Source: CAYJAD01 sp964370675 | GTDB taxonomy: Bacteria > Desulfobacterota > Desulfovibrionia > Desulfovibrionales > Desulfovibrionaceae | DNA: 23,688 bases | Direction of reading: 5' to 3' | Assembly (NCBI GenBank): GCA_964370675.1 | Contig: CAYJKC010000032.1 | Location: 1-23,688, forward strand | Part shown: piece after piece, positions 15,986-22,591 of the stretch | Layout: the number at the start of each line of letters is the position of its first letter | Position numbering within the stretch: position 1 is the first letter of the stretch | The notes under the pieces: model-generated | The model's database searches: none | Told to the model about the DNA's origin: nothing | What the model saw: only the letters and a program-made list of their open reading frames with translations | Position numbers and translations under genes: made by a program

Positions 15986-16213
15986 ATGGACATTAGCATT
16001 ACTTATTGTGGCATGTGAAATTATGAGCCAAGAGCAGTCAGTTTGGCTGATAAAATTAAAGCAGTTCTTGGGCATGAGGTAAAACTTGTGGCTGGTAGTG
16101 GTGGAGTTTTTGATGTGAAGGTAGGGGATGATTTAGCCTATTCAAAACATGCCAGTGGTGATTTCCCTGATGAAGATGTTTTAGTTAAAGAAATGCAAGC
16201 GAAGTATAACTAA
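15986..16213 (+). CDS. SelW/Rdx-family selenoprotein (in-frame UGA = selenocysteine)
   Basis: A 75-codon frame containing one UGA at 16016-16018 (codon 11). Reading it as selenocysteine gives MDISITYCGMU, then NYEPRAVSLADKI. This is the thioredoxin-like Rdx/SelW pattern: beta-strand, CxxU redox motif, NYxPRA, helix. The second half follows the family too: EVKLVAGSGGVFDVKVGD, then YSKHASGDFPDEDVL. Such proteins are small thiol/selenol redox proteins. AGGAG lies 5 nt before the ATG and the frame ends in TAA. Translation stopping at UGA would leave a useless 10-mer while the codons behind it keep coding perfectly, so it is not a decayed gene. Selenocysteine use needs SelA/SelB/SelC elsewhere in the genome; these are not in the window. 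Standard ORF finding misses this gene. Confidence 0.9.
16019..16057 (+). other. candidate bacterial SECIS element
   Basis: Directly after the UGA, AGCCAA (16026-16031) pairs with TTGGCT (16043-16048) around an 11-nt loop beginning with G, and AATT at both ends (16019-16022 and 16054-16057) can close a lower stem. Bacterial SECIS hairpins lie within the coding region just after UGA and have a G at the start of the apical loop. The UGA-to-loop distance (13 nt) is slightly short. Confidence 0.55.
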
Positions 16214-16253
16214 GTTGATATAATTTTAAAATACAATCTATATTGTTTAATTT

Positions 16254-16292
16254 TTAGGTCCTTATGTACTAATACATAGGGCCTATTTTTTA
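16254..16292 (+). terminator. rho-independent terminator of the sulfotransferase-selW unit
   Basis: TAGGTCC (16255-16261) pairs with GGGCCTA (16279-16285, one G-T), and TATGTA with TACATA closes the inner stem over a 4-nt loop; six T follow. It lies 40 nt after the selW-like stop. Confidence 0.9.
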
Positions 16293-16398
16293 TGTTTTTA
16301 TTGAAAAAGTTTTGAGGTTTTAAATATATTTATTATACAAATGTTAAGTAGATATATTTTTAATATATATGTGATTGTAATAAAGTTTTTTGAAAGGG

Positions 16399-16434
16399 TT
16401 TGGGGAAACTTTTGTTCACAAAAGTTTCCCCAAA
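16399..16434. terminator. 17-bp perfect stem-loop after the peroxidase gene
   Basis: TTTGGGGAAACTTTTGT (16399-16415) is the exact reverse complement of 16418-16434. It lies 35 nt beyond the minus-strand peroxidase stop and is the only candidate for its terminator, although no T-run follows on that strand. The region 16293-16398 is plain AT-rich sequence with nothing recognisable. Confidence 0.6.
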
Positions 16435-16468
16435 AAATCGTCACGTGAGACTAGATAAATAGTTATAG

Positions 16469-17848
16469 TTATTTCGTAACAGGAGTTCCGCCAAGAGCTT
16501 TACCTTCAAACTCACCAGTTAGGGTGCGCAAGAAGGCAACAATTTTTACTCTATCAGCAGGCGATACTTCTATTCCTGATAGGTATATACCCATTATGCG
16601 CACAGCCTCATCAAGTGTAGTTATTGTGCCGTCATGCATATATGGTGCAGTTAGTTCAATATTACGAAGATTAGGAGTTTTAAACTTGTGTAAATCTTCA
16701 TCTTTCTTTGTAAACCCTTGAAGGCCTGTATCAGAACCAAGTGGTGTTCCGCGGTCTTTAAAGTAGTCTTTTTTAAGATCCATAAACTCAAAAGACTGCC
16801 CACCAAGTGATTTACCTACGTGGCAGCTAGAGCAACGATAGGCTTTGAAGCGCTCATAGCCTTCTTTAGCTTCGCTACTAATGGCGCTGTCGTCACCGGC
16901 AAGCCACTTATCAAAAGCACTATTTGGTGTAATAAGGGTTTTTTCGTATTCGGCAATGGCATGAGTAATATTTTCGCCTGTCCAACCAGATGGATATATG
17001 GCTTTAAACTCTGCAGTAAGTGCCTCATCTTTAGCAAGTTTTGTTATGATTTCATTCCAATCTTTGCTAGCCATTTCAATGGGGTTAAGTGGTGGTCCAC
17101 CGGCTTGTTCTTGCAGGTCTTTGGCGCGGCCGTTCCAAAATTGTGCCATGTTGTAAACGGCATTAAAGACTGTGGGGGCATTAATATCACCAAATTGTTT
17201 ATTTACACCTTCAGAGAAACGCAAATTGTCGGTTCCAGCCTTGGTGAAATCGTGACAAGTGGCACAAGAAATACTATCATCAGTAGAGAGGCGTTTATCA
17301 TTAAATAGCTTTTTACCAATGTCGGCTTTTTGTGCATCATACTTTACAGGAGTAATCATTTGTATGGGTTCGTTAGCATGTTTTGCTGCCATGCCTTTGG
17401 ATGCATAGTATTTTGCACGAGTGGTTTTTACCCAGTCTAAAATACTTTTCTTATCCTCTTCGGTGAGAGATGTTCCCCAATGCACTGCAGTAAATTTGGC
17501 TGGAGGCATTGTGTTGTTTTTCACAACCCATTCCATTTTAGCTATGGTGCTTTCGCCAACAGGCATATCACTTTTAAGATCTGTTAATTCAACTCTCAAA
17601 TCCATGGCGCGCAAACCATCCCGATAGTCGCGCTCAATAATGTCTTTAATACCAGGGATTTTAGCATAAAATGGTAGTTCGTAATCCTTGGTATGGCATG
17701 CCATACATTTTTCTTTAACAATGACACCAACATTTTGAAAACGCTTAGCAATTTCGCTATCAGCTATGGGGTTTTCAGCTGCAAAAGCTTGTGCACTAAG
17801 GGTCAAGCTTAACAGCCCCCCTGCTAAAATAAAGCCTGTTTTTCTCAT
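16469..17848 (-). CDS. triheme cytochrome c peroxidase
   Basis: 459 residues with a cleavable Sec signal peptide (basic start, hydrophobic 6-18, cleavage near AFA-AE, about residue 23), so periplasmic. Three c-heme motifs: CMACH (48-52) in an extra N-terminal heme domain, CATCH (195-199) and CSSCH (339-343) in the standard bacterial diheme peroxidase/MauG fold. Peroxidase landmarks are present: FWNGRAKDLQEQAGGPPLNPIEM (238-260) and PYMHDGTITTLDEA near the C-terminus. The triheme layout and length resemble E. coli YhjA, a quinol peroxidase, but here the anchor is replaced by a cleavable signal. It reduces hydrogen peroxide, probably with quinol- or cytochrome-derived electrons. GAGGAG lies 7 nt before the ATG at 17848; the upstream in-frame TTG lies inside that site and is rejected. 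Confidence 0.93.
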   Translation of the reverse strand: MRKTGFILAGGLLSLTLSAQAFAAENPIADSEIAKRFQNVGVIVKEKCMACHTKDYELPFYAKIPGIKDIIERDYRDGLRAMDLRVELTDLKSDMPVGESTIAKMEWVVKNNTMPPAKFTAVHWGTSLTEEDKKSILDWVKTTRAKYYASKGMAAKHANEPIQMITPVKYDAQKADIGKKLFNDKRLSTDDSISCATCHDFTKAGTDNLRFSEGVNKQFGDINAPTVFNAVYNMAQFWNGRAKDLQEQAGGPPLNPIEMASKDWNEIITKLAKDEALTAEFKAIYPSGWTGENITHAIAEYEKTLITPNSAFDKWLAGDDSAISSEAKEGYERFKAYRCSSCHVGKSLGGQSFEFMDLKKDYFKDRGTPLGSDTGLQGFTKKDEDLHKFKTPNLRNIELTAPYMHDGTITTLDEAVRIMGIYLSGIEVSPADRVKIVAFLRTLTGEFEGKALGGTPVTK

Positions 17849-17872
17849 TTTTTCACTCCTCAATGAAAATGT

Positions 17873-17887
17873 GTTATTAGTAATAAC
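17873..17887. promoter_or_regulatory. 7-1-7 inverted repeat, candidate Fur/PerR-type operator
   Basis: GTTATTA-G-TAATAAC, a perfect 15-bp palindrome with one central base. The 7-1-7 geometry and AT-rich arms resemble PerR boxes (TTATAATnATTATAA). It sits between the predicted transcription start and start codon of the peroxidase gene, where a repressor would act. Confidence 0.45.
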
Positions 17888-17904
17888 AACTAATATTGTT
17901 TATC

Positions 17905-17934
17905 TCTATAGCATTCTGAAAATTTAGGCAACAA
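17905..17934 (-). promoter_or_regulatory. candidate extended -10 promoter of the peroxidase gene
   Basis: On the minus strand, TTGTTG (17934-17929), 18 nt, then TATAGA (17910-17905) preceded by TGC (an extended -10). The start would fall near 17898, just upstream of the 7-1-7 palindrome. Confidence 0.5.
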
Positions 17935-18245
17935 ATTTTATTTTTGAATAATACAAAGCATATTTTTGGAGTAAAATAGTCATGTTTTTCTTACAGTTTA
18001 GCTAAAATATTTTGTGAAAAAAATATTTATTGACAAAAAACTTATAAAAACATAGGTTTCTCATTAGCAGTCCTTCGCTACAGTTTTCTATGAATTAATT
18101 TATTTTTGGTCTGTGTTGGGGTTTAGCAAGTATTATTTAATTGTCATAAAAAAAATATCATAAAAAATTTTTTTTAATATCCGAAAATTATTAATTTTTT
18201 TTCACACAAACAAGTTTTCTACATTTTTGTATTTTTCAAATAACT
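17935..18245 (+). promoter_or_regulatory. AT-rich control region of the nap operon
   Basis: About 310 nt without a gene, divergent between the peroxidase gene and napC. TTGACA (18030-18035) with TAGGTT 17 nt on (18053-18058) is a possible plus-strand promoter with a perfect -35 and poor -10, suggesting activator dependence. I looked for an FNR-type TTGAT-N4-ATCAA site and a TTGTGA/TCACAA (HcpR/CRP-like) dyad; only half-sites occur (TTGTGA at 18012-18017). Confidence 0.35.
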
Positions 18246-18263
18246 TTTTAACTAAAGTTAAAA
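18246..18263. promoter_or_regulatory. 18-bp inverted repeat before napC
   Basis: TTTTAACT-AA-AGTTAAAA, with 8-nt perfect arms, centred about 32 nt before the napC ATG and 14 nt before its AAGGAGAG site. It could be an operator or a leader hairpin affecting translation of napC. Confidence 0.4.
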
Positions 18264-18286
18264 TACATTGTAACCAAGGAGAGTAT

Positions 18287-18874
18287 ATGTCGCTGAAACG
18301 CAAACGCATCTGGATTGGTGCCATTGCGCTTGGTGTAGTCTTGTTGGTGTCAAGTGTGGCAGTTGTGCAAACTTCCACAACAGACTTCTGTATGAGCTGT
18401 CATGAAATGAAAGTTTATCAAGAAGAACTCTTGGCATCACCACATGCAAAGGACGCCGAGGGTAAGCCCATTAGTTGCGCGCAATGTCATATTCCTGGTG
18501 GAAACATTGTGCGCATGCTCGCAGTAAAGAGCTATCTTGGGGTGCGCGATGTTTGGACCCACTATGTTGGTGAACCATATGACCTTGATCGTGCTCATAT
18601 GCAAACCATAGCCCGTCGCTTTACTGATGATAGTAATTGTCGTGCATGTCATGAAGATCTTGCTCGCAATGCTAAGAACGACGGTCCTATTTCTGTTGAA
18701 GGTCAGCTAGCCCATGATTCGTACTTGGGTAAGAATGGTCAATCGCGCAGTGGATGTGCCGGTTGTCACGTAAACATGGCTCACCTTCCTGTCTTTGATC
18801 AACGCATACCCAAAAATGCCAAATTTCTTGCTAAGCTCAAAGAAAATGCAAAGCTTAAGGAGTCACAAGAATGA
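18287..18874 (+). CDS. napC: NapC/NirT-family tetraheme membrane cytochrome c
   Basis: 195 residues. One N-terminal membrane helix (about 8-28, IWIGAIALGVVLLVSSVAVV) anchors a periplasmic domain with four CxxCH motifs: CMSCH, CAQCH, CRACH and CAGCH. NapC oxidises menaquinol and passes electrons to the periplasmic nitrate reductase. The size matches the compact NapC/NrfH/NirT type. The ATG at 18287 has an excellent AAGGAGAG; the upstream in-frame ATG at 18227 would add 20 polar residues without a binding site. It is the first gene of the nap operon, and its TGA overlaps the ATG of napM (ATGA), indicating translational coupling. Confidence 0.93.
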   Translation: MSLKRKRIWIGAIALGVVLLVSSVAVVQTSTTDFCMSCHEMKVYQEELLASPHAKDAEGKPISCAQCHIPGGNIVRMLAVKSYLGVRDVWTHYVGEPYDLDRAHMQTIARRFTDDSNCRACHEDLARNAKNDGPISVEGQLAHDSYLGKNGQSRSGCAGCHVNMAHLPVFDQRIPKNAKFLAKLKENAKLKESQE

Positions 18875-19338
18875 TGTCAAAATTATGTAGACCATGTACT
18901 ATTATCATTTTAGCCTTATTATTATGTGGTGGTGGCTACTTTGCTTATATAACGTGGGCCTTTCCTGTTGTAAAGTGCGAAGCCGCAAAACATTTAGAAC
19001 CTAAACAAGGTATGGAAGGCGATTGTTATGGTTGCCACGTAAAAGCCACACCTAAGGTAGCACAAGAATGGTATGAAAGTAAGCACGGTGTAACCCTTGT
19101 GCGCTGTCAAACTTGTCACGGACAGCCCGATGGTAAGGGTTCCATACCCTTTGCCCAAAAGCCTGGTGTAGAAGTATGTCAAAGCTGCCACGGCCCAGCC
19201 ATAGAGCGCATGGAAGCCAAGTTTGGCAAGCGTGATGACTGTGCTACTTGTCACCTTGCACATCAAAGCCCCATTCACGGAAAGGCTTATTTATTCCGTC
19301 AAGCTACCACAAAGACGACATTGGATGAGGAGAAATAG
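18871..19338 (+). CDS. napM: tetraheme cytochrome c NapM
   Basis: 155 residues with an N-terminal hydrophobic helix (about 8-29, probable uncleaved anchor) and four c-heme motifs: CYGCH, CQTCH, CQSCH and CATCH, within the first 135 residues. The surrounding pattern SKHGVTLVRCQTCHG and PGVEVCQSCHGPA is typical of NapM, found in nap clusters of delta- and epsilon-proteobacteria and likely to relay electrons between NapC/NapGH and NapA. Here it takes the place of NapB, the usual diheme partner, which is absent. A second ATG one codon on is equally possible. The napA binding site (AGGAG) lies inside its last codons. Confidence 0.9.
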   Translation: MMSKLCRPCTIIILALLLCGGGYFAYITWAFPVVKCEAAKHLEPKQGMEGDCYGCHVKATPKVAQEWYESKHGVTLVRCQTCHGQPDGKGSIPFAQKPGVEVCQSCHGPAIERMEAKFGKRDDCATCHLAHQSPIHGKAYLFRQATTKTTLDEEK

Positions 19339-19339
19339 T

Positions 19340-21625
19340 ATGAGCAATTTATCATCAAGACGTAATTTTTTACGCGGTTTGGCTCTTTCTACTGCCATGG
19401 CGACAATTCCATGCCTTGGTAATGCCACAAAGGCTTTAGCTGCTGCTAAAGACCCTAAAGCTCCAGATAAATGGGTAAAGGGTGTATGTCGTTATTGTGG
19501 TACTGGTTGTGGTGTTCTTGTGGGTGTTAAGGATGGTAAAGCCATTAGTATTAAGGGTGATCCTAATAACCACAATGAAGGTTTACTCTGTCTTAAAGGT
19601 GCCATGTTAATTCCGGTACTTAATTCTAAAGACCGTGTAACAAGCCCCATGGTGCGTAAAGAAAAGGGTGGTCCGCTAACCCCCATTTCTTGGGATGAAG
19701 CCTTAGACCTTATGGCAAAAAAATTCCGTGACTCCATTGATACTAATGGTCCAAATTCTGTGGCTTGGTATGGTTCTGGGCAGTGTCTAACTGAAGAAAC
19801 ATATGTAGCCAATAAAATATTTAAAGCTGGTTTTGGCACTAACAACGTAGACGGTAATCCGCGTTTATGTATGGCTTCTGCGGTGGGTGGTTATGTTTCA
19901 ACCTTTGGTAAGGATGAGCCCATGGGTACTTACCAAGATATTGATTATGCCACATGCTTTTTCATTATCGGTTCCAATACTTCAGAAGCTCACCCTGTGC
20001 TTTTCCGCCGTATTGCGCGCCGTAAGCAGCATGAGCCCAATGTTAAGGTTATCGTTGCTGACCCGCGCCGCACCAATACTTCACGTATAGCTGATTTGCA
20101 CATAGCCTTTAAGCCAGGTACAGACATAGCACTTATGCATGCCATGGCTTGGGTTATTATCCATGAAGAGCTTGATGACCCACGTTTTATGGATCGCTAT
20201 GTTAACTTTATGGGACCAGATGGCAAGCCAACTGACTTTGAAGGTTATAAACTTTTCTTAGAAGAAAATTATACTCCAGAAAAAGCAGCCGCCATTTGTG
20301 ATGTGCCTGTGGAAGATATCTATAAAGCAGGTCGCTTGTTTGCTGAGTCATCTGCCAGTATGTCTATGTGGTGCATGGGTATTAACCAGCGTGTACAAGG
20401 TGTTTTTGCTAATAACTGTATTCACAACTTGCATTTACTTACTGGTCAGATTGGTCGCCGTGGTGCAACATCATTCTCATTAACTGGTCAACCCAATGCT
20501 TGCGGTGGTGTGCGTGATGGTGGAGCTTTAGCTCACCTTTTACCAGCTGGACGTGCTGTAGCAAATCCAAAGCACCGTGAAGAAATGGAACAGCTTTGGG
20601 GTCTTGCCCCTGGCACTATTAGCCCAAAGGTTGGTTATCATACGGTAGCCCTTTTTGAAGCTCTTGGGCGTGGTGATGTTAAATGCTTACTTATTTGTGA
20701 AACTAACCCAGCCCACACCTTGCCAAACCTTAACAAAATGCATAAAGCCATGTCTAATCCAGACAGCTTTATTGTGTGTATTGAGGCCTTCCCCGATGCC
20801 ATTACCTTGGAATATGCCGACCTTGTGTTAGCTCCTGCTTTTTGGTGTGAGCGTGATGGGGTTTATGGCTGTGCTGAGCGGCGTTATTCACTAATTGAGC
20901 AGGCAGTTGAGCCACCAGAAGGTTGTCGCCCAACGGTAGAAACTCTTGTGGAATTTGGTAAGCGTGCCGGAGTTGATCCAAAACTATTGCAATTTAAGAA
21001 TGCCGAAGATGTTTGGAATGAATGGCGTGGTGTTGCCAAGGGTACTACATATGATTTCTCAGGTATGACTCGTGACCGTTTGCGCAAAGAGTCTGGTCTA
21101 ATTTGGCCTTGCCCTGATGAGAAGCACCCTGGAACATATATGCGTTATGTGCGTGGTGATGACCCATTTGTGCCAAAAGATCATCCGCGTCGTATGCATT
21201 TTTATGGTAAGCCTGATGGTAGAGCCGTTATTTGGATGCGCCCACATAAGGGTGCTGCTGAAGAACCAGATGCAGAATATCCATTCTATCTAACCACCAT
21301 GCGCGTTATTGACCATTGGCACACAGTAACCATGACTGGTAAGGTTCCTGAGTTACAAAAGGCAAACCCCATTGCCTTTGTGGAAATTAACCCAGAAGAC
21401 GCCAAGGAGCTTGGCATCAAGCATAATGATAATGTTGTGGTGGAAACTCGTCGTGATAGCATGACCTTCCCTGCGCGAGTTAGTGATGTTTGCCGCAAAG
21501 GTTTAATTGCATTGCCATTCTTTGACCCAAAACAATTGGTCAATAGATTGTTAACTGATGCAGTTGACCCAGCTTCATTTGAACCAGAATATAAAATCTG
21601 CTCTGCAAGAATACGCAAAGCATAA
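19340..21625 (+). CDS. napA: periplasmic nitrate reductase catalytic subunit
   Basis: 761 residues. It reduces nitrate to nitrite in the periplasm with a bis-MGD molybdenum centre and one [4Fe-4S] cluster. The N-terminus is a Tat signal, SSRRNFLRG at 5-13 followed by a hydrophobic stretch ending near ALAAA (about 35). Cluster ligands are C50, C53, C57 and C84. The molybdenum ligand is C177 in NPRLCMASAV, so this is a Cys and not a Sec enzyme. Molybdopterin-dinucleotide-binding motifs run through the protein, with the C-terminal domain beginning near HWHTVTMTGK. The length is close to the monomeric D. desulfuricans NapA (about 755) and shorter than the enterobacterial NapAB type (about 830), in line with the missing napB. 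AGGAG lies 8 nt before the ATG, which is 1 nt after the napM stop. Confidence 0.97.
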   Translation: MSNLSSRRNFLRGLALSTAMATIPCLGNATKALAAAKDPKAPDKWVKGVCRYCGTGCGVLVGVKDGKAISIKGDPNNHNEGLLCLKGAMLIPVLNSKDRVTSPMVRKEKGGPLTPISWDEALDLMAKKFRDSIDTNGPNSVAWYGSGQCLTEETYVANKIFKAGFGTNNVDGNPRLCMASAVGGYVSTFGKDEPMGTYQDIDYATCFFIIGSNTSEAHPVLFRRIARRKQHEPNVKVIVADPRRTNTSRIADLHIAFKPGTDIALMHAMAWVIIHEELDDPRFMDRYVNFMGPDGKPTDFEGYKLFLEENYTPEKAAAICDVPVEDIYKAGRLFAESSASMSMWCMGINQRVQGVFANNCIHNLHLLTGQIGRRGATSFSLTGQPNACGGVRDGGALAHLLPAGRAVANPKHREEMEQLWGLAPGTISPKVGYHTVALFEALGRGDVKCLLICETNPAHTLPNLNKMHKAMSNPDSFIVCIEAFPDAITLEYADLVLAPAFWCERDGVYGCAERRYSLIEQAVEPPEGCRPTVETLVEFGKRAGVDPKLLQFKNAEDVWNEWRGVAKGTTYDFSGMTRDRLRKESGLIWPCPDEKHPGTYMRYVRGDDPFVPKDHPRRMHFYGKPDGRAVIWMRPHKGAAEEPDAEYPFYLTTMRVIDHWHTVTMTGKVPELQKANPIAFVEINPEDAKELGIKHNDNVVVETRRDSMTFPARVSDVCRKGLIALPFFDPKQLVNRLLTDAVDPASFEPEYKICSARIRKA

Positions 21626-21634
21626 CTGTTTACT

Positions 21635-21666
21635 AAGGCAGGTGGGGGTTTAACCCTGCCTGCCTT
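21635..21666 (+). other. stem-loop between napA and napD
   Basis: AAGGCAGG (21635-21642) pairs with CCTGCCTT (21659-21666), with an inner GGGTT/AACCC stem. It is GC-rich against its surroundings and has no T-run, so it is not a complete terminator. It sits within the 103-nt gap after napA and may stabilise the napCMA mRNA or lower distal gene expression. Confidence 0.6.
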
Positions 21667-21728
21667 GTACGCAATCATACAATTTTATAAAAGTATTTCG
21701 CTAAATTTCTTACCATAAGGGGGCTGCT

Positions 21729-22010
21729 ATGGCCATAGCAGGTCTTGTCATTACTATTGAAGCAGGCTCAGATATTAAAAATACAATTTCTAATCAAGAA
21801 AATATCGTTGATGTTGAAGCAAGTCATGATCCTAATAAGTTTGTAGCTGTGCTTGAAGTTCGCTCTGATCGTTTATTAAAGGAAATCGAAAGCTTGCAAG
21901 AATTAGATGAAGTTCTTGCTGTGGATATAGCTTATATCAACTATGAAGATGACATAGAAAAAGAGGGTGGCATAATTTGCCCAGAACATATTTCTAAGCT
22001 TAAGCATTAA
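21729..22010 (+). CDS. napD: NapD-family chaperone for NapA
   Basis: A 93-residue cytoplasmic protein with the ferredoxin-like beta-alpha-beta fold of NapD: an N-terminal strand AIAGLVITIE, a helix, then FVAVLEVRSDRLLKEIESLQ and a C-terminal strand VLAVDIAYINYED. NapD binds the Tat signal of NapA and delays export until the cofactor is inserted. Length is normal (about 80-95). AGGGGG lies 6 nt before the ATG. The 103-nt gap after napA carries a stem-loop; napG follows after 11 nt. Confidence 0.9.
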   Translation: MAIAGLVITIEAGSDIKNTISNQENIVDVEASHDPNKFVAVLEVRSDRLLKEIESLQELDEVLAVDIAYINYEDDIEKEGGIICPEHISKLKH

Positions 22011-22021
22011 TAGGGGAGAGT

Positions 22022-22591
22022 ATGATGTTGCGAAAACCCCTTTTGCGACCACCTGGTGCTAAGAGTGAAAAGGAATTTTTGGCATTGTGTATTCAATGTG
22101 GCCAATGTATGTCGGTTTGCCCTTATCAATCGTTGCGCTTGCATGATGGATTTGGCATTGATAGACATACTCCCAAGGTTGATCCAAGCTCTGTGCCTTG
22201 TTATCTTTGTATGAAATGCCCACCGGTGTGCCCCACAGGCGCTCTTGATCCAAGTTGCACTGAAACCCATAAAGCAAGTATGGGTCAAGCCTATATTATA
22301 GAAAAGGATTGTCATAACTTCAATGGTGGCATTATGTGCTCAACTTGTTATGATCGATGTCCATTAAGGGGTGATGCAATTGTGCTTGATATGGGCTTTA
22401 TTCCTCGGCCCACTGATGCCTGTGTGGGATGTGGGGTTTGCACCTATGTTTGCCCTGTAAAAGCAGTGAAAACAGAACCTCTACCAAATTTTGCACCACA
22501 AGAATATGTGGATGTTGCCAACAAAAAACTACCCGCATCACCAATTGGTGCTTTGCCTATTTTGCCAGCGCCTAAAAAGAGGGGTAAATAA
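22022..22591 (+). CDS. napG: ferredoxin-type protein NapG, without a Tat signal
   Basis: 189 residues with four [4Fe-4S] motifs: CIQCGQCMSVCP (C23, C26, C29, C33), CYLCMKCPPVCP, a variant third site C-x8-C-x2-C-x3-CP in the CHNFNGG...CSTCYDRCP segment, and CVGCGVCTYVCPVKAV. The LRPPGAKSEKEFLALC opening matches the mature part of NapG. In enterobacteria NapG has a Tat signal and works in the periplasm with NapH; here only eight residues precede the mature motif, and an in-frame stop at 22001-22003 excludes an upstream extension. The protein would therefore stay in the cytoplasm unless carried by a partner. GGGGAGAG lies just before the ATG; a second ATG follows at once. Confidence 0.93.
   Translation: MMLRKPLLRPPGAKSEKEFLALCIQCGQCMSVCPYQSLRLHDGFGIDRHTPKVDPSSVPCYLCMKCPPVCPTGALDPSCTETHKASMGQAYIIEKDCHNFNGGIMCSTCYDRCPLRGDAIVLDMGFIPRPTDACVGCGVCTYVCPVKAVKTEPLPNFAPQEYVDVANKKLPASPIGALPILPAPKKRGK

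Noticed and set aside
16016..16018. TGA read as a true stop, making the selW-like gene a pseudogene
   Set aside because: The downstream 64 codons keep a conserved SelW pattern and end properly, and the UGA falls exactly at the CxxU position.
17935..18245. FNR- or HcpR-type site before nap
   Set aside because: Only half-sites such as TTGTGA at 18012 were found; no proper dyad with acceptable spacing.
19223..19339. Upstream extension of napA
   Set aside because: It lies inside napM in another frame; the ATG at 19340 has a binding site and is followed at once by a Tat signal.
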